Below are positions 55,691 through 64,000 of a DNA stretch of 64,000 nucleotides, piece by piece. The stretch lies in assembly GCF_011761355.1 (NCBI RefSeq), contig NZ_JAASRW010000003.1, forward strand, positions 643,188-707,187. The letters are read 5' to 3'. The position numbers were made by a program, and so were the translations under genes. The notes under the pieces were generated by a model. It saw only the letters and a list, made by a program, of their open reading frames with translations. It did not search any database and was not told where the DNA came from. How positions within the stretch are numbered: position 1 is the stretch's first letter; every line of letters begins with the position of its first letter. This stretch comes from Paenibacillus lupini (GTDB lineage Bacteria; Bacillota; Bacilli; Paenibacillales; Paenibacillaceae).

Positions 55691-58600
55691 TTGATACAAA
55701 GAAAGAGAAAAGGCAGTCGTCTTCGTATGAGACGGATGCTGTCACTAGTCATGTCGGTCATGATTCTAGCAAGCTATCTTCCATCTGCTGCTTATGCTTC
55801 AACGGAAGCTGCAGAACCCGTAAGTGTTGGACCTGCTGATGTAACCGGGCACTGGGCAGCGGAGCAAGTAGGCGAGTGGACTTCGAAAGGACTTGTCGCA
55901 AGTTATCCGGACGGCAGCTTTAAGCCGGAACAGCAAATTACACGTGCAGAGTTTACGAAATTGATTAACAGCTTGTTTGGCTTCACAGTGAAAGGCGACG
56001 ATAGCTTTTCTGATGTAGCAGCTGGTGCATGGTATACGGATCAGATTGCTATTGGTAAAAAAGCAGGCTTCATTAATGGTTACCCAGATGGAACATTCAA
56101 GCCAAATGCGGCCATTACGAGACAGGAAGCTGCGAAAATTGCAGCAGGATTGTTCCGTCTGCCTGCAGTAACAGGCAATGACCCTTTAAGTGCCTTTAAT
56201 GATAAAACGCAAGTTGGCGCATTTGCAGTAGAATCATTTGCCCAATTAGTAAGCGGGGGCTATCTGAAAGGATTCCCTAACGGCACCGTTCAGCCGCTCA
56301 AATCGATCACTCGTGCAGAAGCAGTTGTGCTGCTAGATCGTTTGGCAGGCGAGGCTTACACGAAAGCTGGTACTTACAAGGATCAGCAGCTGACTGGCAA
56401 TGCGCTGGTGAACAAAGACGGAGTCACACTTGAGGATGCAGCCATCGGCGGTAATCTGTTCTTAACTGCGGGCATTGCTGAAGGCGATTTCACGCTGAAA
56501 GATTCTGAGGTGAAAGGCACCATCTATGTAAGTGGCGGTGGTGTTCATAGTATTCATTTTCATAATGTGAAGGCGCACAATATCGTCGTAGATAAGAAAG
56601 AAGGACCAGTACGTGTTGTGATTGAGGACTCTGATATCGATGATATGGATCTTAATACGAATACGGTTCTTGAAACAGAAAATACGGATATTGATCATTT
56701 GAACAATAATTCATCTGATTCTACCTTGAATGGAAACAAGCTGGACAAAGGGCAGAAGCAAGTGAGTAGCAACAGTAATAGCGGAAACGGAAGCACGAAT
56801 TCTACACCAACACCGACACCAACACCGGACGAGGAAGAGTGGGAGCTGGTCTGGAATGATGAGTTTGACGGAACAGGCAGCCATCTCGACACGAATGGTG
56901 TAAACCTCGATAAGTGGGGATACCAGCTTGGTACAGGCTCGCAATATGGCCTGGATGGCTGGGGCAATAATGAGCAGCAAAGTTATGAAGCTGACAATAT
57001 GAAAGTAGAAGATGGCAAACTTGTCATCACAGCAAAGAAAGAAGCAAACACCAATAATAAGCCTTATACATCGGGCAGAATTTTCACACAGGACACGTTC
57101 ACCAAAGCTTATGGTAAATTCGAAGCGAAGTTGAAGCTGCCAAAAGGTCAAGGCTTCTGGCCAGCCTTCTGGATGATGCCGGCAACTAGTGAATATGGTA
57201 CATGGGCATCCTCCGGTGAAATTGACATTATGGAGGCTGTAGGCAGACTGCCAGGTGAAGTTTCAGGAACGATTCATTATGGTAAAGCCGCTCCTGGTAA
57301 CCGCTATACAGGTAACAAATATACCTTCCCAGAAGGAGTAGATTTTAGCGGTGAGCATGTTTACGCCGTTGAGTGGGAACCAGGCGAAATTCGCTGGCTG
57401 GTAGACGGCAAAGTCTATCAAACGCAGAACAATTGGAACAGCTGGGGGATTGATCAACCAGCGAAATATGCTTATCCGGCACCATTTGATAAGCCGTTTT
57501 ATATGATTTTGAACCTAGCAGTTGGCGGTAACTTCGATGGCGGCAGAATGCCAACGGACGACAACGCCCGGACAATGGAAGTAGATTATGTCCGCGTGTA
57601 CGACAAGAAAGGCGGATATTCAACTGCTGGTCTTGAGGAGCCGAAGGTAGATCGGGAACCATTGCCTGCTGATCATAAAGAAGCGATTAATGGCAACTAT
57701 GTGCATGATGTGAACTTCGCAAATGGCTTCAAGACGGTGACAACGGATACAGATACACTCGATCCGGAAAAATGGAATTTCGTTCACGTACCTACCTACA
57801 ATGGTAATGGTTCAATCGGAACTGATGTGATTGGCGGTACCACTTATGCGAAAGCAGAGATTACAAACGGTGGTTCTCAAGACTACGCGGTACAGCTTAT
57901 ACAGAATGTGACGGTTGGAAAAGGAAGATATTACAAGCTGTCCTTTGATGCAAAATCCAGCACGAACCGGACAATGTCCGCCAAGATTGGCGGCGGGGCT
58001 GACCGCGGCTGGGGCACTTATTCGGATGTCTTATCCGTTAACTTGACTGATGAGTTCAAGAACTACAGCATGACTTTCCAGATGGCAGCGGATACCGATG
58101 TTCTCGCTCGACTTGAGCTAAATATTGGTCTCAATACGAATCCTGTCTGGATTGGCAATGTGAAGCTGGAAGAAGTAGATGCACCGGATCCGTACAACGA
58201 GGATGCTGCTAAGGAGCCAATCCAAGGCAACCATGTCTATAACGGCAGCTTTGATCTTGGTAGATTGGACCGCCTCACGTACTGGCATTTTAATACGGCA
58301 GACGGAGCAGCAGCAACGGCTTCGGTTGATCCAGATGCTCGCGAGTTCACAGCAAATATTACAAACGGCGGTACCGGAGCCGCTTCGATTACATTGCTGC
58401 AAAAAGGCGTAAACCTCATTCCAAACAATGATTATGAAGTGAAGTTTAAGGCAAGTGCAACATCAAACCGTACCATTAAGGTCGGTATTCAAAAGCAGGA
58501 CGGCACAAATGTGGTTGATCCTATTGAAGTGAACCTGATCGCGTCATCTGCTGTACAGACGGTGAACTTCAACTCTGCCGAAGCGGCAGACGACAAAGCG

Positions 58601-61600
58601 ACTCTTGTCTTTATGCTTGGTGGTAATGATGCAGATGTAACTATCGATAATGTCGTTATGACTCGACTCACTAACAATGGCATCGGTGATCTGCCGCTAG
58701 CGGATCAATTCCCGCTCAAGAACGGTGACTTCTCAAACGGCAAGACCTCCTGGAATTTACATGTTCAGGGCTCCTATGACGGCTGGGACAAAGTGACCGG
58801 ATACACCGAAGATGCAGGCAGCATGAAAGTTAATGTTAGCAGCGTTGGCAACAATCCATGGGACGTTATGCTGATGCAAAATGACTTCAATCTGAACAAA
58901 GACAATACCTACGTCGTATCCGTAGATCTCAAATCGACTGCAGAACGTGACGTTGAAATTGTGGTAGATAATGCTGGAGGAAGACTGCTCTCGAAGATGG
59001 AGCATTTGACGGCAGATTACCAGACGTTTACGTACGAACTGCCTGTTACAGCTGATACTCTAGCATCCTTTAAAGTACTGCTTGGCAAGCAAACAACAAA
59101 TCCAGCTGGAGCACATGATGTGTACATGGATAATGTACGCGTAGAGATTAAAGGTGCCCGAGACAAAGCCTTCCTATTAAAGAACGGCTACTTTGCAAAC
59201 GAAGGTGCTAATTGGTCTCAGCATGTGCAAGGCGTATACGACGGTAACTCCAAAGCAACCTTTGATTTTACAAGCGGCAGAGCCAAGGTGAACGTTGAGA
59301 ATGTTGGTGCGAATCCTTGGGATGTGATGTTGTATCAACAGCCTCTGCTCGTTAAGAAAGACATGACTTATATCGTTACGTTCGATGCAAGATCTACACT
59401 TGCGAAGAACATGGAAGTGATCGCAGAGAACGGTACCTACACACGTTATCTGAATGAGAAAGTAACACTTGGTGAAACGACCAAGAGCTACTCGTTTGAG
59501 TTCACGATGCCAAAGGATGATACGGTAGGACTGAAATATCTGCTTGGTAAGAATGGCGATGCTTTGGCCGTCCATGACGTCTTTATTGATAATGTCCGAT
59601 TCGAACGGAAAGGCGCGAAGGATGCATTAGGCGAAAAAGCCCCATTAGTCAATGATATCCGGCTCACTTCCGCACCAATTGTAACGCCGGATATCACAGA
59701 CAACAGCCTTGGCAAAGATATTACGCTAACCATCGCTTTCCAGCCGGGCTGGAGCAGCTCGATTAAAGCGATTACGGTAGACGGAACAGCTCTTGCAGGA
59801 GCAGACTATACCGTTGGAACAAACAGCATCACGATTAAAGCAAGTGTCTTTACGACTGCAGGCGATCACGTCATTGTATTCCAAGCTTCCGGTTATGAGC
59901 TCGGGCAGGTGACACAAACGATTGAAACGGAGCAAATGTGGTCACTCGTGTGGTCTGACGAATTTAACGGTGATACGGTTACTCCAGATACAAACGGTGT
60001 CGACCTGTCCAAATGGGGCTACCAAGAAGGTAACGGCTCCGAATATGGCGTGGCCGATTGGGGGAATAACGAGCAGCAATACTACCGCAAGCAAAACATT
60101 ACCGTAGATCCGGAAACGGGTAACCTTGTTATTACAGCTAAGAAAGAAACATTTAACGGTAAGCCTTATACCTCTGGCCGTCTATGGACCAGCAATACGT
60201 TTACGAAGGCTTATGGTAAATTCGAAGCTCGAATGAAACTTCCAGAAGGAACAGGCATTTGGCCAGCCTTCTGGATGATGCCCGCTGACAGCGAATATGG
60301 CGGCTGGGCAGCTTCTGGCGAGCTTGATATTATGGAAGCTAGAGGACGTCTGCCAGAAGAAGTTGGCGGAACTATCCATTACGGCAAAAACGCTCCGAAT
60401 AATAAAGCAACAGGGGCAGCTTATAACTTCCCTGAGGGCGAGTCTATTACGGGCTATCATACCTACTCGGTAGAGTGGGAGCCAGGTGAGATCCGCTGGT
60501 ATGTGGATGGCACGCTGTATCAAACTGTTAACAACTGGAACAGCTGGGGAGCAGATCAGCCAGATAAATATGCTTACCCTGCACCGTTTGACAAACCGTT
60601 CTATATTATTCTGAACTTGGCAGTTGGCGGTCAATTTGACGGCAACCGATTGCCAGCAGACAGCGACCTGCCAGCGAAAATGGAAGTCGACTACGTCCGT
60701 GCTTATGATCTGACAGGCCGCCCTTACCGTACGCCGGTAGAGCCGGATTCGAAGGACGACATCCCAGCAAACGCAAAAGCAATCGTTGACCAGGATTTCG
60801 AGCATGGTCTGACGGATATTACAGACTCTACACAAGCGCTTGATGCGAACTACTGGAACTTCCTGCATACGCCTGATTTTGGCGGCGCAGGCTCTGCAAC
60901 CGTCGATACCATTGGTGACGATAAGTTCGCTAAAGTATCCATTACAAACGGCGGCGGTCAGAACTACGCTCTGCAATTAATTCAGTATGCGACGATTACG
61001 AAAGGCCATGCTTACAAAATCAGCTTTGATGCTAAAGCATCGGCAGCAAGAAACATGAGCTTGAAGGTTGGCGGAGATGCTGATGATGGCTGGGGCGCAT
61101 ATTCGGATAATTTCGACGCAGCTCTGACGACTAATCTGAAGCATTATGAATACCGCTTCTTGATGAACAACGATACAGATTTGGCTGCACGACTGGAGCT
61201 TAATCTTGGTCTCAATACGAATACGGTATGGATCGGCAATATTAAAATCGAAGAAGTAGATAGTGTCTCTCAAGCTAATGGTCCAAAGGCTCCGCTTGGC
61301 AATGGACAGCACGTCTATAATGGAAACTTCGATCTTGGTACGATGGACCGTATGTCTTACTGGAACTTCTCTACATCCGGCGACGCGGATGCATCTGCAT
61401 CGGTTGACCCTGTTGTTAGACAGCTAGAGGCAGCGATTACTGACGGTGGCGACATTCCAGCGGACATAACGCTGACGCAAAAAGGGATCAATCTGCTGCA
61501 AAACGATTCCTATAAGCTGACCTTCAAGGCTTCTGCGGAATCGGATCGTTCGATTAACGTTTCATTCGTAAGTAAAGATGGCAGCACCGTCTATGCTTCG

Positions 61601-64000
61601 GATGACTTTACAGTTGGTACTGCAATGAGTAATCAGGAATTCACCTTCACAATGCCTGTTGGCATAACGGATGAAGAAGGGCAACTTGTCTTTGGACTTG
61701 GAGGAAGTGACGCGGATGTTGTGATCGACAACGTATCCCTGATCCGTACAACCAATAACAACTTCGACTTCACAGGCGTAGATCTATTCCCGCTGAAAAA
61801 CGGTGATTTCTTCGCTGGCCTGCTGGGCTGGGAGCAGAATTCACAAGAGGGCGGAGCAGCACTATTTACGACGGAGGATGGCGCTGCAAAGATCAATGTA
61901 ACAAGCGTAGGCAACCAACCGTACAGCAACATGCTGATTCAAGGCGGCATGAGCTTCAAGAAAGGTTTGACCTATACGCTTGAGTTTGATGTGAAAGCAT
62001 CCGTTGCCCGCGATTTGCAGGCTACACTTGAGAATGCATCCTACGTAAGGAAATTTGATTCAGGTCTTCAATCTATCGGTACAGACTGGACACATCTAAC
62101 CTTTACGATTCGTCCGAATGCCGATGAGCTGCTTGCCCTTAAAATCATGCTGGGCAAAACACCTAACGCAGTAGTTGGTACCGTATGGATCGATAACGTT
62201 GTGCTTGAGGTGGAAAATACACCAGTGAAACGTCCGCCAACAATGGTTGCGGACAGCACAAATAATCTGGCTGGCCAAGAAATCGTCATTCCTTTTGCGG
62301 ATGACGCGGCTTGGAGAGGGGCTATCACATCGGTTTCCGTAAATGGTGTGGTATTAAATGCTTCGCAATATGCCGTAACAGCTGGCACATTGACGCTTCA
62401 CTCGGACGTCTTCTCGGTTGACGGGAACTATCCAGTAAAAGTAACAGCTAGTGGGTATGGCGATGCTGTAATCACGCAGCAAGTCTTCTCCGGCGACGGC
62501 AATCTGGTTCTGAACGGCAGCTTCACGAACGGCACGTCGAACTGGGAGTCCTGGAAAGGCGCTGATGATTACTCTTCTATTTCTGTAGAAGGTGAGAAGG
62601 CTAAGATCCAAATTAACTATAACGGCGGTTTGGATCAGCAATGGCATGTGCCTTACACGTGGTCCACGCAGTTCATGCAATCCGGTATTCAGCTGAAAGC
62701 CGGCAAAACGTATGAGCTTAGCTTTAAAGTTTCGTCTACGGTTGACCGTCCGATTCTGGTAGAACTGACCGGCTACAACAATAATCAGCAAGTGGTGTTC
62801 TTTATTACGGGTGATGAAGCTGTCTACTCGAAAGTGCTGAAACCAACCGCTGATATGACCTTAACCGTGAAGTACCTGCTTGGTAATGTGATTAACGGTG
62901 ATCAAGTGACACCAGAAGGTGAGCATACGATCACGATCGACGAGGTAGCTGTCCGCGAGAAAGTATCACCACCAGCTGTAGCTGCCGATGCAACAGATAA
63001 TAAATTAACTAATCCAATTGAGCTGACCTTTACGGACAACACAACTTGGAGAAATGTAATTACAGGCATCATGATCGACGGCGCAGCAGTTGATGCAAGC
63101 AAGTATACGATTGCAGCTGGCAAAATCACGTTTGACCCATCGCTCTTCCCGTCTATCAAGAAGTATGCGATTGCTATTCTGGCTAATGGTTATGCGGCTG
63201 CGGAGGTATCGCAGGAAGTGAAGACCAATGCGAAGAATGCTGCGATCGGAAGCACGGCAACGGCTTCATTCAACAATCAGCCCGCGGCTAATGCCATTGA
63301 TGGCAATATGGGTACAAGATGGGAGAGCGCTTCTCAAGATCCACAGTGGATTTCGCTCGATCTGAAAAAGCTTTATAAGCTCGACAGCATTATGCTCAGC
63401 TGGGAAGGGGCTTACGGTAAGACCTATACCGTTCAAGTCTCTGCAGCGGAAACGCCGGGAGATAACGACTGGACGACAATCTTCACCGAGCCATCCGGCA
63501 ACGGGGGGATCGACAACATTACCCTGCATGGAGAAGAAGCCCGTCATGTACGTATCTACGGCACCGTAAGAGGTACGACCTATGGCTATTCGCTCTATGA
63601 ATTCGAAGTATATGGCAACCCGTCTAATCCGGATCCAGTACTGCCTCTTGGGCCAGTTCTGACAGCCGATTCTTCGGATAATAAAGCAGGCAGCAGCATC
63701 GATGTTACCTTCTCAAGCAATACCGCATGGGAAAATGCAATTACAGCTGTAAAAGTGAATAATGCTGCTCTTGCAGCCAATCAATACACCGTTGCAGCAG
63801 GCAAAATCACACTGAATGCCAGCGTATTTACAGCCGCCGGCAGCTACACGATAACGGTAGCTGCTACGGGCTACGCAGACAGTGAAGTGACGCAAGCTAT
63901 TACGGCGGATGTGAATCTGGCCCTGGGTAAGACAGCTGCTGCTTCGTCTAATGCTAATAACAGTCAGGCAGCAGCCGTACTTGATGGCAATCAGGGAACA
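55691..64000 (+). CDS. Giant SLH-anchored multidomain beta-1,3-glucanase (GH16), partial
   Basis: Open frame of 2,770 codons from TTG 55691 (GAGAGGGG eight bases before) to the window end with no stop. Order by residue: signal peptide (cut near 36, AYA), SLH domains about 50-100, 104-160 and 164-225 for S-layer or wall attachment, a beta-rich stretch (225-350), a Thr-Pro linker, GH16 no. 1 (383-639, Glu510, Asp512, Glu515 in GEIDIME), four CBM4_9-like modules (about 670-1310), a DUF1533-like module (1317-1414), GH16 no. 2 (1416-1676, Glu1544, Asp1546, Glu1549 in GELDIME), three CBM4_9-like modules (1702-2177), DUF1533-like, another CBM-like module, DUF1533-like, F5/8 type C (2512-2644), DUF1533-like, and a second F5/8 type C begun at 2741. 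Both GH16 sites are intact. Likely laminarin or other beta-1,3-glucan cleavage at the cell surface; the LplABC-like transporter upstream may import products. Confidence 0.92.
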   Translation, partial: MIQRKRKGSRLRMRRMLSLVMSVMILASYLPSAAYASTEAAEPVSVGPADVTGHWAAEQVGEWTSKGLVASYPDGSFKPEQQITRAEFTKLINSLFGFTVKGDDSFSDVAAGAWYTDQIAIGKKAGFINGYPDGTFKPNAAITRQEAAKIAAGLFRLPAVTGNDPLSAFNDKTQVGAFAVESFAQLVSGGYLKGFPNGTVQPLKSITRAEAVVLLDRLAGEAYTKAGTYKDQQLTGNALVNKDGVTLEDAAIGGNLFLTAGIAEGDFTLKDSEVKGTIYVSGGGVHSIHFHNVKAHNIVVDKKEGPVRVVIEDSDIDDMDLNTNTVLETENTDIDHLNNNSSDSTLNGNKLDKGQKQVSSNSNSGNGSTNSTPTPTPTPDEEEWELVWNDEFDGTGSHLDTNGVNLDKWGYQLGTGSQYGLDGWGNNEQQSYEADNMKVEDGKLVITAKKEANTNNKPYTSGRIFTQDTFTKAYGKFEAKLKLPKGQGFWPAFWMMPATSEYGTWASSGEIDIMEAVGRLPGEVSGTIHYGKAAPGNRYTGNKYTFPEGVDFSGEHVYAVEWEPGEIRWLVDGKVYQTQNNWNSWGIDQPAKYAYPAPFDKPFYMILNLAVGGNFDGGRMPTDDNARTMEVDYVRVYDKKGGYSTAGLEEPKVDREPLPADHKEAINGNYVHDVNFANGFKTVTTDTDTLDPEKWNFVHVPTYNGNGSIGTDVIGGTTYAKAEITNGGSQDYAVQLIQNVTVGKGRYYKLSFDAKSSTNRTMSAKIGGGADRGWGTYSDVLSVNLTDEFKNYSMTFQMAADTDVLARLELNIGLNTNPVWIGNVKLEEVDAPDPYNEDAAKEPIQGNHVYNGSFDLGRLDRLTYWHFNTADGAAATASVDPDAREFTANITNGGTGAASITLLQKGVNLIPNNDYEVKFKASATSNRTIKVGIQKQDGTNVVDPIEVNLIASSAVQTVNFNSAEAADDKATLVFMLGGNDADVTIDNVVMTRLTNNGIGDLPLADQFPLKNGDFSNGKTSWNLHVQGSYDGWDKVTGYTEDAGSMKVNVSSVGNNPWDVMLMQNDFNLNKDNTYVVSVDLKSTAERDVEIVVDNAGGRLLSKMEHLTADYQTFTYELPVTADTLASFKVLLGKQTTNPAGAHDVYMDNVRVEIKGARDKAFLLKNGYFANEGANWSQHVQGVYDGNSKATFDFTSGRAKVNVENVGANPWDVMLYQQPLLVKKDMTYIVTFDARSTLAKNMEVIAENGTYTRYLNEKVTLGETTKSYSFEFTMPKDDTVGLKYLLGKNGDALAVHDVFIDNVRFERKGAKDALGEKAPLVNDIRLTSAPIVTPDITDNSLGKDITLTIAFQPGWSSSIKAITVDGTALAGADYTVGTNSITIKASVFTTAGDHVIVFQASGYELGQVTQTIETEQMWSLVWSDEFNGDTVTPDTNGVDLSKWGYQEGNGSEYGVADWGNNEQQYYRKQNITVDPETGNLVITAKKETFNGKPYTSGRLWTSNTFTKAYGKFEARMKLPEGTGIWPAFWMMPADSEYGGWAASGELDIMEARGRLPEEVGGTIHYGKNAPNNKATGAAYNFPEGESITGYHTYSVEWEPGEIRWYVDGTLYQTVNNWNSWGADQPDKYAYPAPFDKPFYIILNLAVGGQFDGNRLPADSDLPAKMEVDYVRAYDLTGRPYRTPVEPDSKDDIPANAKAIVDQDFEHGLTDITDSTQALDANYWNFLHTPDFGGAGSATVDTIGDDKFAKVSITNGGGQNYALQLIQYATITKGHAYKISFDAKASAARNMSLKVGGDADDGWGAYSDNFDAALTTNLKHYEYRFLMNNDTDLAARLELNLGLNTNTVWIGNIKIEEVDSVSQANGPKAPLGNGQHVYNGNFDLGTMDRMSYWNFSTSGDADASASVDPVVRQLEAAITDGGDIPADITLTQKGINLLQNDSYKLTFKASAESDRSINVSFVSKDGSTVYASDDFTVGTAMSNQEFTFTMPVGITDEEGQLVFGLGGSDADVVIDNVSLIRTTNNNFDFTGVDLFPLKNGDFFAGLLGWEQNSQEGGAALFTTEDGAAKINVTSVGNQPYSNMLIQGGMSFKKGLTYTLEFDVKASVARDLQATLENASYVRKFDSGLQSIGTDWTHLTFTIRPNADELLALKIMLGKTPNAVVGTVWIDNVVLEVENTPVKRPPTMVADSTNNLAGQEIVIPFADDAAWRGAITSVSVNGVVLNASQYAVTAGTLTLHSDVFSVDGNYPVKVTASGYGDAVITQQVFSGDGNLVLNGSFTNGTSNWESWKGADDYSSISVEGEKAKIQINYNGGLDQQWHVPYTWSTQFMQSGIQLKAGKTYELSFKVSSTVDRPILVELTGYNNNQQVVFFITGDEAVYSKVLKPTADMTLTVKYLLGNVINGDQVTPEGEHTITIDEVAVREKVSPPAVAADATDNKLTNPIELTFTDNTTWRNVITGIMIDGAAVDASKYTIAAGKITFDPSLFPSIKKYAIAILANGYAAAEVSQEVKTNAKNAAIGSTATASFNNQPAANAIDGNMGTRWESASQDPQWISLDLKKLYKLDSIMLSWEGAYGKTYTVQVSAAETPGDNDWTTIFTEPSGNGGIDNITLHGEEARHVRIYGTVRGTTYGYSLYEFEVYGNPSNPDPVLPLGPVLTADSSDNKAGSSIDVTFSSNTAWENAITAVKVNNAALAANQYTVAAGKITLNASVFTAAGSYTITVAATGYADSEVTQAITADVNLALGKTAAASSNANNSQAAAVLDGNQGT

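Overview
The window reads as chromosomal DNA of a Paenibacillus-like member of the Bacillota. Grounds: strong AGGAGG-type ribosome binding sites with frequent TTG and GTG starts, two YesM/YesN-type sensor kinase and AraC-type regulator pairs next to sugar ABC transporters, an LplABC-like transporter, S-layer-homology (SLH) surface enzymes, a YneF-type small membrane protein, and CcpA cre-like sites. No rRNA, tRNA, phage, insertion sequence or cas gene was seen. The assignment is inference from gene content; no database was searched.

Layout. 1-4.9 kb: end of fumC, an ABC-F ATPase, a fumarylacetoacetase-family hydrolase and an esterase. 5.4-11 kb: dps, a LacI-type regulator and a divergent maltodextrin-type ABC transporter (mdxEFG-like). 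11.4-21.4 kb: a membrane protein, a YesMN pair, and a divergent operon with an ABC transporter, a short-chain dehydrogenase and D-galactonate dehydratase (dgoD). 21.5-30.2 kb: a maltogenic-amylase-type GH13 enzyme, trxB, an OmpR-type two-component pair, galU, and a zinc-ribbon membrane protein paired with an HtrA-like protease. 30.5-39 kb: a Pro-Gly repeat protein, sodA, a GNAT acetyltransferase, a DUF402 phosphatase, signal peptidase I, RNase H, queG, yneF, folE, a membrane-anchored hydrolase and an IclR regulator. 39.2-48.1 kb: aconitase, an amidase-domain protein, ddl, a small unknown protein, uvsE, a TauE/SafE permease and an inositol monophosphatase family protein. 48.2-64 kb: a second YesMN pair, divergent LplB/LplC/LplA-like genes, and a giant open reading frame (at least 2,770 residues, running off the window) with three SLH domains, two GH16 beta-glucanase domains and many carbohydrate-binding modules.

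The theme is polysaccharide and sugar scavenging: surface depolymerases, lipoprotein-dependent ABC importers (none with its own ATPase gene, so a shared MsmX-type ATPase is likely), matching regulators, and cre-like sites for catabolite repression.

The most unusual signal is not a gene. Four intergenic regions (865-1232, 5044-5314, 11053-11179, 30328-30517) hold arrays of palindromes. The palindromes differ from array to array, but their centres are spaced 51-52, 62, 73 or 94.5 bp apart, close to whole numbers of DNA helical turns, with short and long gaps alternating. Within arrays, paired changes in both arms keep the dyad. A second family of small hairpins, often followed by CTTCGAAAGCA, sits immediately upstream of three genes, including acnA.
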